A stretch of DNA of 64,000 nt from Clostridiales bacterium. GTDB taxonomy: Bacteria; Bacillota; Clostridia; Christensenellales; Aristaeellaceae. Under the pieces are notes generated by a model. That model did no database searches, was not told the DNA's origin, and saw nothing but the letters and a program-made list of their open reading frames with translations. The stretch is taken from the NCBI GenBank assembly GCA_019419995.1, contig JAHZHZ010000002.1, positions 63,982 through 127,981 of the forward strand. Direction: 5' to 3'. The position numbers were made by a program, and so were the translations under genes. Shown in pieces: positions 7,496 to 16,167 of the stretch (position 1 is its first letter; the number at the start of each line of letters is the position of its first letter).

Positions 7496-8971
7496 ATGAA
7501 ACGGATTCTGATCATGATCTGCCTCTTGGCGTTGGTGGTTGCCTGTGTGCCCACTGCCATGGCGGAGGAGGCTCCCCAGACACCCAAGTATGTGTTCATG
7601 TTTATTGGTGATGGCATGGGCAATCCTCAGGTGACAGCTACCCAGTATTATCTCGGTTCCATTGAGAATCCCGATTCTGAATTTCCCGTTCCGGCTGATC
7701 TGAGCTTTACTCAGTTTGAAGCACTGGGTATGGTAACTACCTACGATGCATCCTCCTTCTGCCCGGATTCTGCATCTACGGCTACATCTCTGGCTTCCGG
7801 TGAAAAGACCCTTTCTGGAGTTATCAATTATGATGTAACCCTCACCGAGCCCTTTAAGCTCATTACCGAGTATGCCAAGGAAGCAGGCAAAAAGGTGGGC
7901 GTGATCACCAGTGTATCCCTGGATCATGCTACTCCTGCGGCATATTATGCCAAGCAGCCCAGCAGAAAGGATTACTATGAAATTGCCAAGCAGGGTATCA
8001 CTGGTACTACGTTGGATTATCTGGCAGGCGGTGGACTGCTGGATCTGACTGGTGGAGAGGAAAATCCCCAAACCAATCTGATGGATTTGGCCGTGGAAAA
8101 TGGCTGGAACATTCCTACCACAAATGAGGAAATCCGTGCCCTAAATGCCGAATCTGGCCGCGTGCTTGCCATCGATCCGACTCTTCAGGATTCCCAGTCC
8201 ATTCATTATGAGATCGACCGCCAGCGCCTCGTTGCTGAAGGCCAGGATCTGCTCTCTCTGGCGGATTTCGTACAGGCCGGCATCAATGTGCTGGACAATG
8301 AAAATGGTTTCTTTATGATGTGTGAGGGCGGCAAGATCGACTGGAGCTGCCACGCCAACGACGCGGCAACCTCCATCCATGACACGCTGGCTCTGAGCGA
8401 TGCGGTGCAGGTCGCCGTGGACTTCGCTCAGGAGCATCCCGATGAGACCCTTATCATCGTCACCGCGGACCACGAGACCGGCGGCATGACCATCGGCTTC
8501 GCTACTACGGCTTACGATACGCACTTCAACTACCTGACCAACCAGAAGATTTCCTTCACAGACTTTGACGGTGTAATCGCGCAAATGCGGGAAAATGGTG
8601 CTAGCTTCGAGGATGCCCTGAAGGAAATTGAGACTTACTATGGTCTGACCACTGCTGCCGAGCAGGATCTGAGCCTGACGGAGACTGAACTGTCTAGCCT
8701 TGAAAGCGCCTTTGAACTGAGCATGATCCCGGCTGAGGAGCGCAATCTGGGTGAACAGGAAGCTCTGCTCTACGGTGGCTACGAACCCCTGTCCATGGCC
8801 GTCAGCCATATCATTAACAACAAGGCAGGCCTGAGCTATACTTCCTACGCCCACACGGGCCTGCAGATCCCGGTGTACGCTACAGGCGTCGGCGCCGAAA
8901 ATTTCTCCGGTCTGTATGATAACACGGATGTATTCAACCGTACCATGGAGGTTATGGGACTGGCGAAGTAA
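7496..8971 (+). CDS. phoA: Secreted alkaline phosphatase
   Basis: Alkaline phosphatase superfamily enzyme of 491 residues that releases phosphate from phosphomonoesters outside the membrane. A signal peptide covers residues 1-24; VVAC (14-17) could be a lipobox, while TAMAEEA fits ordinary cleavage, so anchoring is undecided. Metal and catalytic motifs are clear: FIGDGMG (37-43), the nucleophile region PDSAS with Ser92, DHETGGM and YAHTG. An upstream in-frame ATG at 7451 exists, but the ATG at 7496 has AGGTGAG ahead of it and begins the signal peptide, so it is preferred. It is followed by a strong terminator. Upstream 11-bp repeats suggest phosphate-type control. Confidence 0.92.
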   Translation: MKRILIMICLLALVVACVPTAMAEEAPQTPKYVFMFIGDGMGNPQVTATQYYLGSIENPDSEFPVPADLSFTQFEALGMVTTYDASSFCPDSASTATSLASGEKTLSGVINYDVTLTEPFKLITEYAKEAGKKVGVITSVSLDHATPAAYYAKQPSRKDYYEIAKQGITGTTLDYLAGGGLLDLTGGEENPQTNLMDLAVENGWNIPTTNEEIRALNAESGRVLAIDPTLQDSQSIHYEIDRQRLVAEGQDLLSLADFVQAGINVLDNENGFFMMCEGGKIDWSCHANDAATSIHDTLALSDAVQVAVDFAQEHPDETLIIVTADHETGGMTIGFATTAYDTHFNYLTNQKISFTDFDGVIAQMRENGASFEDALKEIETYYGLTTAAEQDLSLTETELSSLESAFELSMIPAEERNLGEQEALLYGGYEPLSMAVSHIINNKAGLSYTSYAHTGLQIPVYATGVGAENFSGLYDNTDVFNRTMEVMGLAK

Positions 8972-9002
8972 GGCCGAAGGTTTAGACTTACAGCAGAAAT
9001 TA

Positions 9003-9033
9003 GGGGGCTGCCCTGTAGGGCGGCCCCCTTTTC
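9003..9033 (+). terminator. Terminator after alkaline phosphatase
   Basis: Eleven-bp stem (9003-9013 with 9018-9028, loop TGTA) followed by TTTT. Confidence 0.88.
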
Positions 9034-9081
9034 GGGAAAAGGGAGGTGGCCACCGGCCGCTTCAAACAGGAGGAATGCTTG

Positions 9082-10215
9082 ATGAAAAGTGCAAAGCGCA
9101 GTAGTTTGATTTTGTGCGCTGTAATGTTGATATTTTGCGCACTTTTGTGCCTGCTGCCGGACAAGTATCTGAATGTCACCAGTGAATTTCCCCGGGCACA
9201 GGTGCGTATTGACCGTGTGGATAACAGCCTTCTCAATGCCGTGGGCATTACTTACAATGGCGTACAACCCTGTGAAGTGACTATCCTAACTGGCGAATAT
9301 AAGGGCCAGCAGGTAGACTCCTATAATTATCTAAATTCTGCTTTAGACAAGGACAAGCTCTTTGAAGTGGGCGATACCGCCTGGGCCATGATTCAACCGA
9401 CAAACGATGGTCTGTCTGTGACCCTGATTGACCACTACCGCGCCGGCATTCAGGCTTGGGTATTGGCGGCATTGGCAGCGGCGTTGATTCTCTTTGGCGG
9501 TGCAATTGGCTGCGGGGCTATGGTTTCTTTGGTAGCCAGCGCTGTGATTGTGTGGAAATTGTTGATTCCCTTGTTGCTGCGTGGCGTGAACCCCATGCTG
9601 GCTTCCTTTGTAACGGTTATTGTGTTGACCTTGATTATCGATGTATTGGTGGCGGGGTTCAGTAGAAAATGCCTGGTAGCTGTGCTGGGTTCGCTGGCGG
9701 GCACACTGGTTACCTGTGCCTCGGCGGTGTTGCTGACACACGTGCTCAAGCTGGATGGAGGAGACCTTCCCTACGTGGTACCTCTATTGGCCCAGTCTTC
9801 CATGGGGGTAGATACTCAGGGTCTCTATATCGGTATGATATTTCTGGCCAATTCCGGTGCGTTGATGGATTTGAGCATGGACATTTCTGCCTCCATGGAG
9901 GAAATTCAGTTCCACAAACCGGACATCAGCCGTGGAGCGCTGGTGAAAAGCGGTTTGTCCGTGGGCCGCAGTGTGCTGGGAACCATGACCACTACTCTGA
10001 TGTTGGCCTATTCGGGCAACTATCTGTCCATGCTGATGTATTTTGTGGGTCAGGGGACGCCGGTAATGGATATTGTGAATTTAAAGTATGTGGCCAGTCA
10101 GCTGCTCAATACGCTGGTGGGAAGCTTTGGTCTGGTGGCCGCTGCACCTCTGTCGGCTGTAATCGGAGGGTTCTATTATGCTCGCATAGGCCAAAAAACT
10201 GGCCATACCCTTTGA
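9082..10215 (+). CDS. YibE/F family membrane protein
   Basis: Polytopic membrane protein of 377 residues. An N-terminal hydrophobic helix (about 8-28) is followed by a beta-rich extracytoplasmic region of about 100 residues and then six or seven hydrophobic segments. The family signature ANSGALMDLSMDISASMEEI (about residues 251-270) is present. The family is widespread in Firmicutes and its function is unestablished. AGGAGG at 9068-9073 sits eight bases before the chosen ATG; the frame is open a little further upstream, but that part overlaps the region just after the phosphatase terminator. The stop codon overlaps the -35 of the next promoter. Confidence 0.88.
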   Translation: MKSAKRSSLILCAVMLIFCALLCLLPDKYLNVTSEFPRAQVRIDRVDNSLLNAVGITYNGVQPCEVTILTGEYKGQQVDSYNYLNSALDKDKLFEVGDTAWAMIQPTNDGLSVTLIDHYRAGIQAWVLAALAAALILFGGAIGCGAMVSLVASAVIVWKLLIPLLLRGVNPMLASFVTVIVLTLIIDVLVAGFSRKCLVAVLGSLAGTLVTCASAVLLTHVLKLDGGDLPYVVPLLAQSSMGVDTQGLYIGMIFLANSGALMDLSMDISASMEEIQFHKPDISRGALVKSGLSVGRSVLGTMTTTLMLAYSGNYLSMLMYFVGQGTPVMDIVNLKYVASQLLNTLVGSFGLVAAAPLSAVIGGFYYARIGQKTGHTL

Positions 10216-10240
10216 CAGTGACTGCAAAAGAAGGTATACT
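10212..10240 (+). promoter_or_regulatory. Strong promoter of the Nim-like gene
   Basis: TTGACA (10212-10217), 17 bases, TATACT (10235-10240). The -35 overlaps the stop codon of the YibE/F gene. Confidence 0.8.
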
Positions 10241-10275
10241 TGTCTCAGCAAATAGTTTAAAGGGGGCGGTGATAT

Positions 10276-10761
10276 ATGTTTCGACCCATGCGTCGCAGTG
10301 CTCAGGCGCTGGCGGAGACGGAAGCGTGGGAGGTACTGGGACGGGGCAGTTATGGTGTCCTGGCAGTAGCTGGAGACGGAGGATATCCCTATGCCGTTCC
10401 CCTGAACTATGCCTGCGTAAATGATAAGATCTATATACACTGTGCGCGGGAAGGGCATAAGCTCGATGCTATCGGCCGGGAAGCACGGGTATCCTTTTGC
10501 GTGGTGGATCAGGACCGGGTGGTTCCCCAGGAGTATACTACCCATTATCGGAGTGTTGTTGCCTTTGGACGGGCGCGGATCCTCAGCGAGGATGGCGAAT
10601 TACGAGAAGCACTTGCGGCCATTGTCCACAGATATTGCCCGGGTATGGAGGAAGCTGCCGCTGGAGAAATTGAAAAAAGCATGGGCCGCGTAGCGGTAAT
10701 TGAAGTAAGTGTGGAAAAACTCAGCGGTAAGGAAGCACTGCCTCTGGTGCATCAAAGATAG
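10276..10761 (+). CDS. Pyridoxamine 5'-phosphate oxidase-like flavoprotein (Nim-like)
   Basis: Split-barrel FMN-binding protein of 161 residues. The start MFRPMRRSAQALAETEAWEV, the strand PYAVPLNYA, the IYIHCAREGHKLDAI segment and VSFCVVD are typical of NimA-like proteins of the PNPOx superfamily. Some relatives reduce nitroimidazoles, but most have no proven substrate; no resistance claim can be made from sequence. It has its own strong promoter, a GGGGGCGG ribosome site, and ends just before a long hairpin that precedes the MATE gene, so partial read-through into the transporter is possible. Confidence 0.85.
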   Translation: MFRPMRRSAQALAETEAWEVLGRGSYGVLAVAGDGGYPYAVPLNYACVNDKIYIHCAREGHKLDAIGREARVSFCVVDQDRVVPQEYTTHYRSVVAFGRARILSEDGELREALAAIVHRYCPGMEEAAAGEIEKSMGRVAVIEVSVEKLSGKEALPLVHQR

Positions 10762-10775
10762 AAATTCAAAGGAGA

Positions 10776-10814
10776 CACAGCTTGCCCACGGGCGCTGCCC
10801 GTGGGCAAGCTGTG
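10776..10814 (+). repeat. 17-bp perfect hairpin between Nim-like and MATE genes
   Basis: Perfect inverted repeat 10776-10792 with 10798-10814, loop CGCTG, very GC-rich, ending 16 bases before the MATE start. It lacks a T-run, so it is either a weak terminator, an mRNA-processing site or a translational control element for the transporter. Confidence 0.7.
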
Positions 10815-10830
10815 CGTGGAGAGGGTTGGC

Positions 10831-12159
10831 ATGAAGGGAACATTGCTGGAAGGAAACATCCGAAGAGAGCTGGCCATGCTGGCACTACCGCTGCTGGTGG
10901 GTAACGTGTTGCAGCAGCTCTACAATACCGTGGATTCTCTGATCATTGAACGCTATCTGGGCACGGAGGCTTTTTCCGCTGTAGGTATTGCAGGCACGGT
11001 AATGAACTTGTTTATCTTTGTCCTTTCCGGCTTCTGTACCGGCGTTTCGGTGATTTTTGCGCAAATGTATGGCGGCGGGGATCGACAGGGATTTCGGCGG
11101 GAATTGTTCACTGCGGCTAGTCTGGGCGCTGCTATTACCGTTCTACTCAGCGGGCTATTTATGCTGTTGATGAATCCGGTGCTACGTCTGATTCACTCTC
11201 CTCAGGAACTGATCCCTTACATCGAAGATTATCTGACAGTGATCATCGGCGGCATGCTGTGCACCTATTTTTATAACCTCTGTTCTTGCATGCTCAATGC
11301 CATTGGGGATACTAGGGCGGCCAGCTTTTTTTTGCTGGTATCAGTGTTAATGAATACAGGTCTGGATATATTGTTTGTAGGCCCTTTAAAGGGTGGTATT
11401 GCCGGAGCTGCCTGGGCTACGGTACTGGCTCAGCTATTTTCTGCTCTTTGCTGCATGGTTTACATTTTTCGCAGGGATCGGGATCTGCTCTGTAATCGCC
11501 AGGATCTTCGCTATGAAAGGAACTTGGTCCGGCGCACGCTTACCTATGGCTTCAGTTCAGCCTTGCATATGTCCAGCCTCTACATTGGCAAAATATTTGT
11601 CCAGGGCGCTGTCAATACGCTGGGTACCCAGGGAATTGCGGCATACACAGCTACTATGCGAATTGAGGGATTTGCCAATTCTTTTGCCACCAGCGGTGGG
11701 CAGGCGGTTTCCGTGTTCATTTCCCAGAATTTTGGCGCAGGCAATCATTCTAGGGTGCGCGACGGCTTCAGGCAGGCGATGGTGTTGGGCATTGGTCTGG
11801 GATTGACGCTCTCGTTGAGCATGTATCTGGCGGCCCGGCCGGGGGTAAACCTCTTTTTGAGCGGTGGCGAGGGGCAAGCACTGAATTATGGAGTGTCTTA
11901 TTTGCGCCAGATGGCCCTATTTTATGTGCTATGTTTCACCGGGAATTGTTTTGTGGGCTTTTTTCGGGGCGTGGGGCAGGTGTATATTCCCATGAGCGCT
12001 ACGATTTTGCACATTACCGTTCGTGCCGTTCTTTCCTATGTATGGGTGGAAAGTTTTGGCCTGCGAGCCGTGGCATTGGCTACTGGCGCGGGATGGGTGG
12101 TCATGAGTGCTTTTCAAATTTGCGTGGCTCTGTGGCTATGGCACAAAGGGAGAGTATAG
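10831..12159 (+). CDS. MATE family multidrug/Na+ antiporter
   Basis: Twelve-helix efflux carrier of 442 residues that exports drugs or metabolites against a Na+ or H+ gradient. The N-terminal half has the characteristic ALPLLVGNVLQQLYNTVDSLI segment and VGIAGTVMNL; the second half repeats the fold with GGQAVSVFISQNFGAG. Length is usual. A GTG 30 bases upstream is in frame, but it lies inside the hairpin; GGAGAGGG five bases before ATG 10831 decides the start. It closes with a strong terminator. The substrate is unknown. Confidence 0.92.
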   Translation: MKGTLLEGNIRRELAMLALPLLVGNVLQQLYNTVDSLIIERYLGTEAFSAVGIAGTVMNLFIFVLSGFCTGVSVIFAQMYGGGDRQGFRRELFTAASLGAAITVLLSGLFMLLMNPVLRLIHSPQELIPYIEDYLTVIIGGMLCTYFYNLCSCMLNAIGDTRAASFFLLVSVLMNTGLDILFVGPLKGGIAGAAWATVLAQLFSALCCMVYIFRRDRDLLCNRQDLRYERNLVRRTLTYGFSSALHMSSLYIGKIFVQGAVNTLGTQGIAAYTATMRIEGFANSFATSGGQAVSVFISQNFGAGNHSRVRDGFRQAMVLGIGLGLTLSLSMYLAARPGVNLFLSGGEGQALNYGVSYLRQMALFYVLCFTGNCFVGFFRGVGQVYIPMSATILHITVRAVLSYVWVESFGLRAVALATGAGWVVMSAFQICVALWLWHKGRV

Positions 12160-12209
12160 AAAAGCGCAGTCTCCATCGTCCTCATGGGCGACGGAGACTG
12201 CGCTTTTTT
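12160..12209 (+). terminator. Terminator after MATE gene
   Basis: Fifteen-bp stem (12160-12174 with 12193-12207) with a T6 run; the inner part pairs further with mismatches. It may also act toward the convergent XRE gene. Confidence 0.9.
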
Positions 12210-12243
12210 GATGGAACTCAAAGGCCTTGATGACCATCTGCTT

Positions 12244-12486
12244 TTAGCACATTTCCTGTTCCAGATTTCGAAAAGCTTCCGTGTCGAAAAATTCCGTTAA
12301 ACTGATATCCAGGCCATCGCAGATTTGCTTTAAAGTTACGACGCCTGGGTTCTGGCTGCCGCCGTTGATGATATTTTTGACGGTAGATGGGGGCAGACCG
12401 GAGGAGCGTATTAATGCGCTGATGGTCATGTTTTTCTGTGCGCAGAGTTCAAGAATGCGATTGACTACGCATTCCCTTACCGCCAT
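12244..12486 (-). CDS. Small XRE-family transcriptional regulator
   Basis: DNA-binding protein of 80 residues, almost all a Cro/C1-type helix-turn-helix: MTISALIRSSGLPPSTVKNI is the turn region and LKQICDGLDISLTEFF the closing helices. An ATG at 12495 is in frame, but GGGAG directly abuts it and is nine bases from the ATG at 12486, so the later start is preferred. It is divergent from a second XRE gene, with about 145 bases between them. The target is unknown; autoregulation or cross-regulation of the pair is plausible. Confidence 0.82.
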   Translation of the reverse strand: MAVRECVVNRILELCAQKNMTISALIRSSGLPPSTVKNIINGGSQNPGVVTLKQICDGLDISLTEFFDTEAFRNLEQEMC

Positions 12487-12630
12487 GCTTTTCATCTCCC
12501 AATCCTATATGGTGAAATGAGCGTATCAGATTCTATGCAGGAAGATAGGCCATATATGGACTTTTTTCTGGGACTGTGCTAAAATTTGGCATAAAGGGCA
12601 AAATGGAGAGGAAAGGGCGGGTGAGATCTT

Positions 12631-12918
12631 CTGAATTATGAAGAAATAGGGCGCCGCGTGAGAAATCTCCGAAAAGAAAAGGGATTGAGCCAGGAAAGAC
12701 TAGCGGAACGCATGCAGCGTTCAACGGCATTTGTGGGGCACATTGAGCGAGGAACACGAAAAATGAGTCTAGAGACGCTTTGGGAACTGACCCATGTATT
12801 GGGTTGTTCGGCAGATGAACTGTTGGGATTTCCGATGGCGGAAGAAAATATAAGGGCAAATGCAAGGGTGCTGTTGGAGATAGCACTTGAGATGGCCAGG
12901 AGAGAGCAGTGGGACTGA
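12631..12918 (+). CDS. Small XRE-family regulator, probable CTG start
   Basis: Helix-turn-helix protein of 95 residues if read from CTG 12631, or 86 from GTG 12658. Reading from the CTG gives an N-terminus NYEEIGRRVRNLRKEKGLSQ, which is the normal opening of this family, whereas the GTG start removes the first helix. The frame is closed by a TGA three codons before the CTG, and no ATG or TTG is available. Helix-turn-helix motif: LSQERLAERMQRSTAFVGHI. A C-terminal helix is present. An extended -10 (TGCTAAAAT) lies about 45 bases upstream. The downstream SnoaL-like gene is on the same strand. Confidence 0.75.
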   Translation: MNYEEIGRRVRNLRKEKGLSQERLAERMQRSTAFVGHIERGTRKMSLETLWELTHVLGCSADELLGFPMAEENIRANARVLLEIALEMARREQWD

Positions 12919-12998
12919 GGAGCTTTTCATTTTAGGCTGTATGCGTAATTTCGTATGTGATATACTGGATAAAAAGAGGGGGAAGAAGGAGATTATCT

Positions 12999-13346
12999 AT
13001 GACACCTCGACAGGTACTCCAGAAATATGTTGATCTTTTCAACCAAGCGGATGCCCGGGCACTGGCAGAGCTTTACCATGAAGATGCAGTTAACCATCAG
13101 GTAGCCAATGAACCGGTTGTAGGAAAGGAAAATATCTATCAGATGTTTTTGCAGGAGTTTGCAGGTCCGCCAATGGTGTGCATTGTAGAAAATATGTTTG
13201 AAGATGGACAGTGGGCAATGATGGAATGGCGCGATCCCAAGGGATTGAGAGGATGTGGATTTTTTCATGTCGTTAATGATAAAATTCTATTTCAAAGGGG
13301 CTACTGGGATAAATTGACTTTCATAAAACAAAATGAACAGACATAA
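12999..13346 (+). CDS. SnoaL/NTF2-like fold protein
   Basis: Protein of 115 residues with the typical cone-shaped alpha+beta fold pattern: QVLQKYVDLFNQADARALAELYHEDAV, then VGKENIYQMF and strands CIVENMFED and WAMMEWRD. Such proteins are isomerases, dehydratases or ligand binders; no catalytic function can be assigned here. GGAG eight bases before ATG 12999 sets the start, although the frame is open to 12957. It is followed by a strong terminator. Confidence 0.78.
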   Translation: MTPRQVLQKYVDLFNQADARALAELYHEDAVNHQVANEPVVGKENIYQMFLQEFAGPPMVCIVENMFEDGQWAMMEWRDPKGLRGCGFFHVVNDKILFQRGYWDKLTFIKQNEQT

Positions 13347-13382
13347 AAGCATGGGGCGGTTTAATTTCCGCCCCATGCTTTT
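13345..13382 (+). terminator. Terminator after SnoaL-like gene
   Basis: Fifteen-bp perfect stem (13345-13359 with 13368-13382) bounded by A-run and T-run. Confidence 0.9.
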
Positions 13383-13553
13383 AGGATAATACTGGTTACA
13401 CGGGAGTCAGACTCACTGGTATGCCGCTTGCTGGCTGGGGGAAGGGGAATGTGATAGATAGCGGATATATTTCTATATTACAGTTTATTTCCCAATAGAT
13501 GAGTGAACGTTGGATATTCTATGGATGAGAATTTTGGGTTAAACCAAAAGTAC

Positions 13554-13582
13554 TTGACGGAGGCACAGCGGGGATTTACAAT
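13554..13582 (+). promoter_or_regulatory. Promoter of mutT-hydrolase operon
   Basis: TTGACG (13554-13559), 17 bases, TACAAT (13577-13582), about 35 bases before the mutT start. Confidence 0.75.
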
Positions 13583-13622
13583 AGTAAATGGAAGAATTTG
13601 CCCTGTCAGGCGGTGAAAGCAG

Positions 13623-14030
13623 ATGCTGGATGTTGTGGCGGCGCTGATTCGGGACGGAGAACGGTTGCTCATCTGTCGCCGTCCGGAAGGAAAGATGTGC
13701 GCCCTTAACTGGGAGTTTCCCGGAGGGAAAGTGGAGATAGGGGAAACCGAAGCTGAGGCAGTTCGCCGGGAGTGCTTGGAGGAACTGGGTGTGGAACTGG
13801 CTGTGGGTCGGAAGCTGGGAGAGGTGGTACATGTCTATCCCTACAGGACGGTACATTTGAGCCTCTATGAGTGCCGGATCGTTCGAGGAACACCCCAATG
13901 TCTGGAGCACAGTTCGATGCGTTGGATTACGCCGGCGCAGTTGCCGGATTTTGAATTTTGTCCCGCGGATGCGCGGTTGCTTGCACAGTTGCGGGGAAAA
14001 TCTGATGATTTCACGGAGGTCGCGTTCTGA
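13623..14030 (+). CDS. mutT: Nudix hydrolase, MutT-type (8-oxo-dGTP diphosphatase-like)
   Basis: Nudix enzyme of 135 residues. The Nudix box is intact at about residues 37-59: GGKVEIGETEAEAVRRECLE followed by ELGVEL, with the REC-x-EE metal-binding glutamates. The early segment LLICRRPEGKMCALNWEFPGG matches MutT/NudG proteins that hydrolyse oxidised or modified (d)NTPs to monophosphates. Length is typical. It has its own promoter, a weak GGCGG ribosome site, and its TGA overlaps the ATG of the next gene by one base, indicating translational coupling. Confidence 0.88.
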   Translation: MLDVVAALIRDGERLLICRRPEGKMCALNWEFPGGKVEIGETEAEAVRRECLEELGVELAVGRKLGEVVHVYPYRTVHLSLYECRIVRGTPQCLEHSSMRWITPAQLPDFEFCPADARLLAQLRGKSDDFTEVAF

Positions 14031-14836
14031 TGCTGAAAAAATGGGTAGAATCTTCCCGGGGCCGGACGTACTATTGGATTGCCCGGAAGCAGAATGCGCC
14101 CGTCTTGTTTTTCCTTCATGGCCTGGGTGCGGATCATACCCTGTTTGAACGGCAGGCGGGGTATTTTGGAGAGAAATTTACGTTGTTGGCGTGGGATGCC
14201 CCGGGCCAAGGCGCTTCTCGGCCCTACAGCGATGCAACGATGCTACACCAGGCGGTGGAGCTCAAGCGCATACTGGATCAGGAGGGAATTCAGCGCTGTG
14301 TGCTTGTGGGGCAGAGTATGGGAGGCATGCTTGCTCAGCTATTTATAGATCACTGGCCGGAGCGGGTAAGAGCTTTTGTGGGCATTGGTACCTGTCCAAT
14401 GGATCGAAGCTATTATTCCAAATCGGATTTGAAATGGCTCAGCCGGGTGGGCAGCCTGACCAGACTTTTTCCCTTTCGGATGCTGCACTTTAGTTTAGCT
14501 CACCGGGCAAGCCGCAGCTTTTATGGCCGTGCAAACATGAGGGCGGCTCTGGAGATATATGACCGGAAGAGCCTGTGTGGCCTGATGGGAGATGCCTATG
14601 CTTCGCTTTTGAAGGAGATGGATGAAGCTAAGATTACTTGCCCAGCCATGTTATTGGTGGGGGAAAAGGACAGGGTAGGCAAGGTTCGTGCCCTGTGCAT
14701 CGCCTGGCACGAACGAATGGGAATCCCTCTGTATCGGGTGCGCGCTGCTGGGCACAACGCTAATGCGGATAATTCCCGTAGCGCAAACCGTCTAATACAT
14801 GCCTTTTTAAATAGCTTACCTCCGGATGTCGACTGA
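14030..14836 (+). CDS. Alpha/beta hydrolase
   Basis: Soluble serine hydrolase of 268 residues. The oxyanion loop FFLHGLGADH (27-36), the nucleophile elbow VGQSMGGM with Ser96, an acid in LLVGEKDRVG and the catalytic His in AAGHNAN complete the triad in the usual order, with a helical cap between. Substrate is unknown. It overlaps mutT by one base and is followed by a terminator. No signal peptide is visible. Confidence 0.88.
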   Translation: MLKKWVESSRGRTYYWIARKQNAPVLFFLHGLGADHTLFERQAGYFGEKFTLLAWDAPGQGASRPYSDATMLHQAVELKRILDQEGIQRCVLVGQSMGGMLAQLFIDHWPERVRAFVGIGTCPMDRSYYSKSDLKWLSRVGSLTRLFPFRMLHFSLAHRASRSFYGRANMRAALEIYDRKSLCGLMGDAYASLLKEMDEAKITCPAMLLVGEKDRVGKVRALCIAWHERMGIPLYRVRAAGHNANADNSRSANRLIHAFLNSLPPDVD

Positions 14837-14855
14837 ATTTTGAATAAAAATACAA

Positions 14856-14902
14856 GCCCTCCGCATCCAGTACGGATCGGAGGGCATCTTTATTGTTTTT
14901 TT
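14856..14902. terminator. Terminator between convergent genes
   Basis: Stem 14856-14868 with 14874-14885 (one bulge), followed on the plus strand by ATCTTTATTGTTTTTTT. It can serve the hydrolase and the convergent ribokinase gene. Confidence 0.8.
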
Positions 14903-14910
14903 AATGCGAT

Positions 14911-15801
14911 TCAATCTTCTTTCAACGCTGCGAGCACTTCATCCAGAGTGGGGATGGAAGCGGCAGCACCGGGGCGGGTGACAGAGATGGAGGAAGCCTT
15001 GCTGGCTCTGCGCAGGGCTTCGTCTACCTCGACCCCTTCGGCGATAGCCGCGAAGAAAAAGCCGGTGAAGGTGTCTCCCGCAGCAGTAGTATCTACTGCT
15101 GTGACTCTATAAGCCGGCTGGCACAACCGACGCCCCTTGCCCGCATACACACTGCCCTCAGAGCCTAGCGTCAGTACAATTTGCGCGTGAGGGTACAGGT
15201 CGGTAAGCTTATCCAGGATTGCCTGGGGCTGTGTCTCTCCAGAGAGTTCAGCGCCTTCTATTTCGTTGAGAATAAACCAGGCGATTTTGTCCAGGGGAAG
15301 AACCTTGAGGGCATCGGAGATAGGGGAGGGATTGAGCACTACCTGCATTCCCTTTCCCGAAGCTTCCTCAATGATCTTATCCAACATGTTGATTTCGTTT
15401 TGCAGCACCAGCAGATCACCCGGCTTGAAGGGATCGAGGGCCTCCTGAATAAATGCTTCGGTAACGCATTGATTGGCACCGCCATAGAGGAAAATACAAT
15501 TGTTGCCTGCCGGCTCCACCTGGATAACTGCGTGGCCGCTGGGCTGGTCCACGGTTTTAACAAATCGCACGTCCACACCAGCCTCTTGCAGACAGCTGCG
15601 CAGCATTTCACCGTCCTCACCTATCAGGCCCGCATGATATACCTGAGCTCCGGCGCGGGCCAGAGCTACGGACTGATTGAGACCCTTTCCACCTACGTTC
15701 CGGGTGAAGGAGGTGGAGGACAGGGTTTCACCTGCACGGATAAAGTGAGGCATTTGATAGACAAGATCGAGGTTCAGAGAACCGAAATTGAGAATCTTCA
15801 T
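14911..15801 (-). CDS. rbsK: Ribokinase
   Basis: PfkB-family sugar kinase of 296 residues that phosphorylates ribose (or a related sugar) at O5. The first signature NVGGKGLNQSVALARAGA (36-53) and the catalytic/anion-hole motif DTTAAGDTFTGFF (about 240-252, base Asp in AAGD) are both present. Length fits RbsK. No Rbs transporter is nearby; it is the last gene of a three-gene minus-strand cluster with a small membrane protein and a phosphodiester glycosidase. AAAGGAG lies nine bases before the ATG. Confidence 0.92.
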   Translation of the reverse strand: MKILNFGSLNLDLVYQMPHFIRAGETLSSTSFTRNVGGKGLNQSVALARAGAQVYHAGLIGEDGEMLRSCLQEAGVDVRFVKTVDQPSGHAVIQVEPAGNNCIFLYGGANQCVTEAFIQEALDPFKPGDLLVLQNEINMLDKIIEEASGKGMQVVLNPSPISDALKVLPLDKIAWFILNEIEGAELSGETQPQAILDKLTDLYPHAQIVLTLGSEGSVYAGKGRRLCQPAYRVTAVDTTAAGDTFTGFFFAAIAEGVEVDEALRRASKASSISVTRPGAAASIPTLDEVLAALKED

Positions 15802-15822
15802 AAGGGCTGACTCCTTTCAAAT

Positions 15823-16149
15823 TCAACTGCCAAAGCGAGAAGTGCGACGGGGTGCGCTTGAGTAAGAAGATGTGGAGCGCGTAGAAGGATGTTGTTTTTG
15901 GTCATAGCGCTGAACCGGTTGCGGTTTGACAGACGCGTGTTTGCGGTTCTCTCGTCTGACTTTGTTGCGATTGTCCCCAATAAGAAATATGGAATTGACG
16001 ATGGAGAGCACGCATAACACAAGCAACAATGCTTTAGTGATGCTGTTATCGATAAAAGACATGGCAGAATTGACCCTGTCAATACAGTAAAATACAATGT
16101 ACATATTGCACAGTACGATGGTGACGTGTGGAAAGATCTTGCGCAACAT
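15823..16149 (-). CDS. Small membrane protein of unknown function
   Basis: Protein of 108 residues with two hydrophobic helices (about 5-25 and 38-60) and a strongly basic, serine-rich tail of about 45 residues that should face the cytoplasm. I recognise no family. The start is well supported by AAAGGAG six bases upstream, and the gene fits tightly between its neighbours (18 and 21 bases), which argues that it is real. Confidence 0.65.
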   Translation of the reverse strand: MLRKIFPHVTIVLCNMYIVFYCIDRVNSAMSFIDNSITKALLLVLCVLSIVNSIFLIGDNRNKVRRENRKHASVKPQPVQRYDQKQHPSTRSTSSYSSAPRRTSRFGS

Positions 16150-16167
16150 GGTTTGCTCCTTTCAGCA

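Noticed and set aside
7460..8071. 203-codon frame antisense to the alkaline phosphatase
   Set aside because: It lies fully within a clear gene on the other strand and has no start signal or domain.
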